NCBI GenBank assembly: GCA_028277795.1
Contig: JANQFP010000139.1
Location: 1 to 45,833, forward strand
Origin: Rhodospirillales bacterium
Lineage (GTDB): Bacteria; Pseudomonadota; Alphaproteobacteria; Rhodospirillales; JANQFP01
Length of the DNA stretch: 45,833 nt
Direction of reading: 5' to 3'
Part shown: positions 44,101 through 45,833 of the stretch, in pieces
Numbering within the stretch: position 1 is the stretch's first letter
Layout: every line of letters begins with the position of its first letter
The notes under the pieces: model-generated
Told to the model about the DNA's origin: nothing
The model's database searches: none
Seen by the model: the letters and a program-made list of their open reading frames with translations, nothing else
Program-made: the position numbers and the translations under genes

Positions 44101-45633
44101 TCAGGTGGAAATACGGCCTTCGAGGCCCATGGCGCGGGCCACGGTGTGGAACCGGCGCTCCACCGTCTCGCTGACGAACACGTCGTTGTCTTCCGGCAGG
44201 TCCAGGGTCAGGGTCGAATCGTTCACCACCAGCGGCGCCCGCGGCAACAGGCCCGGCGCACTGCCGGCGATGGTGTGCCCCAGGCGCAGGGCCAGGCCGA
44301 TGATCTCGGCCCGCTCGATCTGCCGCTCGTCGAGGAGACGCAGCACGGGCGCCGGCACCGGCGAGTAGGGATCGCCGTTGTAGCGCACGAACACCGCCAA
44401 GGCGAGGAACACCCGGTCGGGATGGCTGAGCCCGGCGTAGGGGATGCGCAGCACCCGGTGGAAGGCATGCTCGGCCCGGTAGTCGGGATGCTCGCTCCAG
44501 CCGATGTCGCTGAGCAGGCAAGCGGCCAGCCGCAACCGCCGCTCGGCCGGCGGCTCGTCGGGAAACAGCGGCGCCATCCACGCCAGGATCTCGTCGCCGT
44601 TGATGCTGAACCGGCCGGTCCGCTCGGCCGTCCCCGTGCAGCCGCTGATCAGCGGGTCCTGGCCGCGCAGCTCCTCGGGCAACAGCTTCATCATCTGCCC
44701 CTCGCGCATGCCGAAGCCGGAGAACACCACCTCGCGCGGCCGCGCGATGTCGAGCAGCGCCTCCAGCACCATGGCCGCGTAGGGCAACTGGGCCATGCGC
44801 CGCCGCGGCACGCCGCGGATCTTCTCCGACGTGCCCAGGCTCAGATGGGCCACCACGTCGGACAGGGTCAAAACCTGGTCGCGGGCGATGGTGAAGTTGT
44901 CCACCACGTGCAGGGGATAGCCGATCTGGTCGATGAACACGCGGGCCAGCGCCCGCCAGGCGCCGCCCACGGCGTACAGGCTGCGGCCGGTCATGGTCTC
45001 CAGCCACGGCAGCTTGGACAACCGCTTGTCGATCACCTTGGCCGCCTTCTGCGGCTCGTCGCCGGCCGCCTCGGCCAGCCGCAGATGACCCAGCGGCAAG
45101 GTGGCGTACTCGCCGAAGGCGCCGCGGTCGAGGGCCACCAGGTCGAGGCTGCCGCCGCCCAGGTCGCCGAGCAGCCCGTCCGCATGGGGCACGCCGCTGA
45201 GCAGACCCAGGGCCGCCGACCGCGCCTCCTCCTCGCCGCTCAACACCTGCACCGGTAGGCCGAAGGCGTCCTCCACATTGGCGACGAAGTCGGGGCCGTC
45301 CTCGGCGTCGCGCACCGCCGCTGTTGCCACCAGGGTCAACCGTTCCACGCCCATGGCCTCGGACAGTCGCACGTAGCGCGCCAGGCTGCGTTTGGCCTCC
45401 ACCACACCGTTGGGGTTGAGGCGTCCGGTATGGTCCATCCCCAATCCGAGGGCGCACTGGACCTTTTCGTTGAACATCGGGATGGGCAGCCGGGCCGGCG
45501 CGTCGTAGACCACCAGACGCACCGTGTTGGAGCCGATGTCGACGACCCCGATGCGGCCGGGCAGGATTTCGGCCGTCAGTTCGCTCACAGCTAAGGCGGG
45601 GGCCGCCCCGCCGACACCCCCGGACTGCGGCAT
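44101..45633 (-). CDS. Ppx/GppA family exopolyphosphatase
   Basis: A 510-residue enzyme of the ASKHA superfamily. Alphaproteobacterial members hydrolyse polyphosphate and may also act on pppGpp. The phosphate loop motifs are DIGSNTVRLVVYD near residue 32 and LGDLGGGSLDLV near residue 158, with the conserved Glu in SGEEEARSAALG. The C-terminal half from about residue 320 is the HD-like helical domain (FPDEPPAERRLRLAACLLSDIGW). ATG at 45633 lacks a Shine-Dalgarno; a GTG 15 codons later (SELTAEIL) is an alternative. Converges on rnd. Confidence 0.92.
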   Translation of the reverse strand: MPQSGGVGGAAPALAVSELTAEILPGRIGVVDIGSNTVRLVVYDAPARLPIPMFNEKVQCALGLGMDHTGRLNPNGVVEAKRSLARYVRLSEAMGVERLTLVATAAVRDAEDGPDFVANVEDAFGLPVQVLSGEEEARSAALGLLSGVPHADGLLGDLGGGSLDLVALDRGAFGEYATLPLGHLRLAEAAGDEPQKAAKVIDKRLSKLPWLETMTGRSLYAVGGAWRALARVFIDQIGYPLHVVDNFTIARDQVLTLSDVVAHLSLGTSEKIRGVPRRRMAQLPYAAMVLEALLDIARPREVVFSGFGMREGQMMKLLPEELRGQDPLISGCTGTAERTGRFSINGDEILAWMAPLFPDEPPAERRLRLAACLLSDIGWSEHPDYRAEHAFHRVLRIPYAGLSHPDRVFLALAVFVRYNGDPYSPVPAPVLRLLDERQIERAEIIGLALRLGHTIAGSAPGLLPRAPLVVNDSTLTLDLPEDNDVFVSETVERRFHTVARAMGLEGRIST

Positions 45634-45657
45634 GGCCTAGTGGTCCAAATCAGACAT

Positions 45658-45833
45658 ATGGCACCCATACGACGGCCTTCCGAGGTCAGCCGGCCAGGCG
45701 CGCGGCGCGCCGTGATGCTGGAACATCGCAAGCGCCGCGCAACCCCGCCGGGGGGCTCGGAAAGCCGCCCGCAGGGTCGCGTTTCCCGTTTCCTCGGGGC
45801 GTCGGACACGCTGGACGATGGAAAGCCATCGCC
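45658..45833 (+). CDS. possible 5' end of a gene cut by the window edge
   Basis: From the ATG at 45658 the frame stays open to the last base (58 codons), encoding a basic, Pro/Arg-rich stretch (RRPSEVSRPGARRAV). It is divergent from ppx/gppA. No domain can be recognised in this part and no ribosome site is clear, so it may be chance. Confidence 0.2.
   Translation, partial: MAPIRRPSEVSRPGARRAVMLEHRKRRATPPGGSESRPQGRVSRFLGASDTLDDGKPS

Noticed and set aside
45591-45809. 72-codon minus-strand frame at the right edge
   Set aside because: It overlaps the ppx/gppA start, is Arg/Pro-rich and has no recognisable domain.

Overview
This is chromosomal DNA of a high-GC alphaproteobacterium, most likely from Rhodospirillales or a near relative. 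The evidence is strong G/C bias at third codon positions, a three-gene petABC bc1 operon with separate cytochrome b and c1 genes, an ileS-lspA-DUF3035 (BamF) run, an ornithine-lipid olsB-olsA pair, a phasin gene and the ubiK / ybjN-domain / proC block. Nearly all genes are intact housekeeping genes in tight operons, several joined by ATGA, GTGA, TTGA or TGATG overlaps. I see no rRNA, tRNA, CRISPR array, IS element or prophage.

Layout. 196-5813 (minus): ribF, ileS, lspA, bamF-like lipoprotein, and trmL. 6064-8620 (plus): petA-petB-petC, the ubiquinol-cytochrome c reductase, followed by a palindromic repeat, a two-way terminator and a convergent small c-type cytochrome. 9268-15190 (minus): a methylthioadenosine salvage region, mtnP and mtnA plus a class II aldolase fused to a short-chain dehydrogenase. 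A two-gene AT-richer cassette (OLD/PARIS-like ABC ATPase plus DUF4276 TOPRIM-like protein) sits between mtnP and mtnA. 15801-17440 (plus): olsB-olsA. 17484-21100: an accessory stretch of AT-richer DNA with two unknown membrane/exported proteins, a dienelactone hydrolase and a lipoprotein gene that seems to split a trypsin-like protease gene. 21098-24757 (plus): protease, TraT-like lipoprotein, two hotdog thioesterases and a glycosyltransferase behind a good Pho box. 24747-33897 (minus): ychF, pth, rplY, prs, a lipoprotein with a tiny upstream membrane ORF, pgeF, midA-like methyltransferase, lgt and hldD. 34014-45633: ubiK, ybjN-domain gene, proC, rpoH-like sigma factor, TetR regulator, phasin, CsaA-like protein, AEC transporter, a large TolB-propeller/M28/PDZ exopeptidase, rnd and ppx/gppA.

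Themes. (1) mtnP, mtnA and the aldolase-SDR fusion fit a DHAP-shunt style pathway, splitting methylthioribulose-1-phosphate or 5-deoxyribulose-1-phosphate into DHAP and an aldehyde, rather than the full methionine cycle. (2) The ATPase/TOPRIM pair is the best candidate for an under-described conflict system; it is fused by overlapping and near-touching reading frames into the salvage operon. (3) Ornithine-lipid genes and a Pho-box-controlled glycosyltransferase about 8 kb apart suggest lipid remodelling under phosphate limitation. All functional calls come from reading the protein sequences and motifs; no database search was run.
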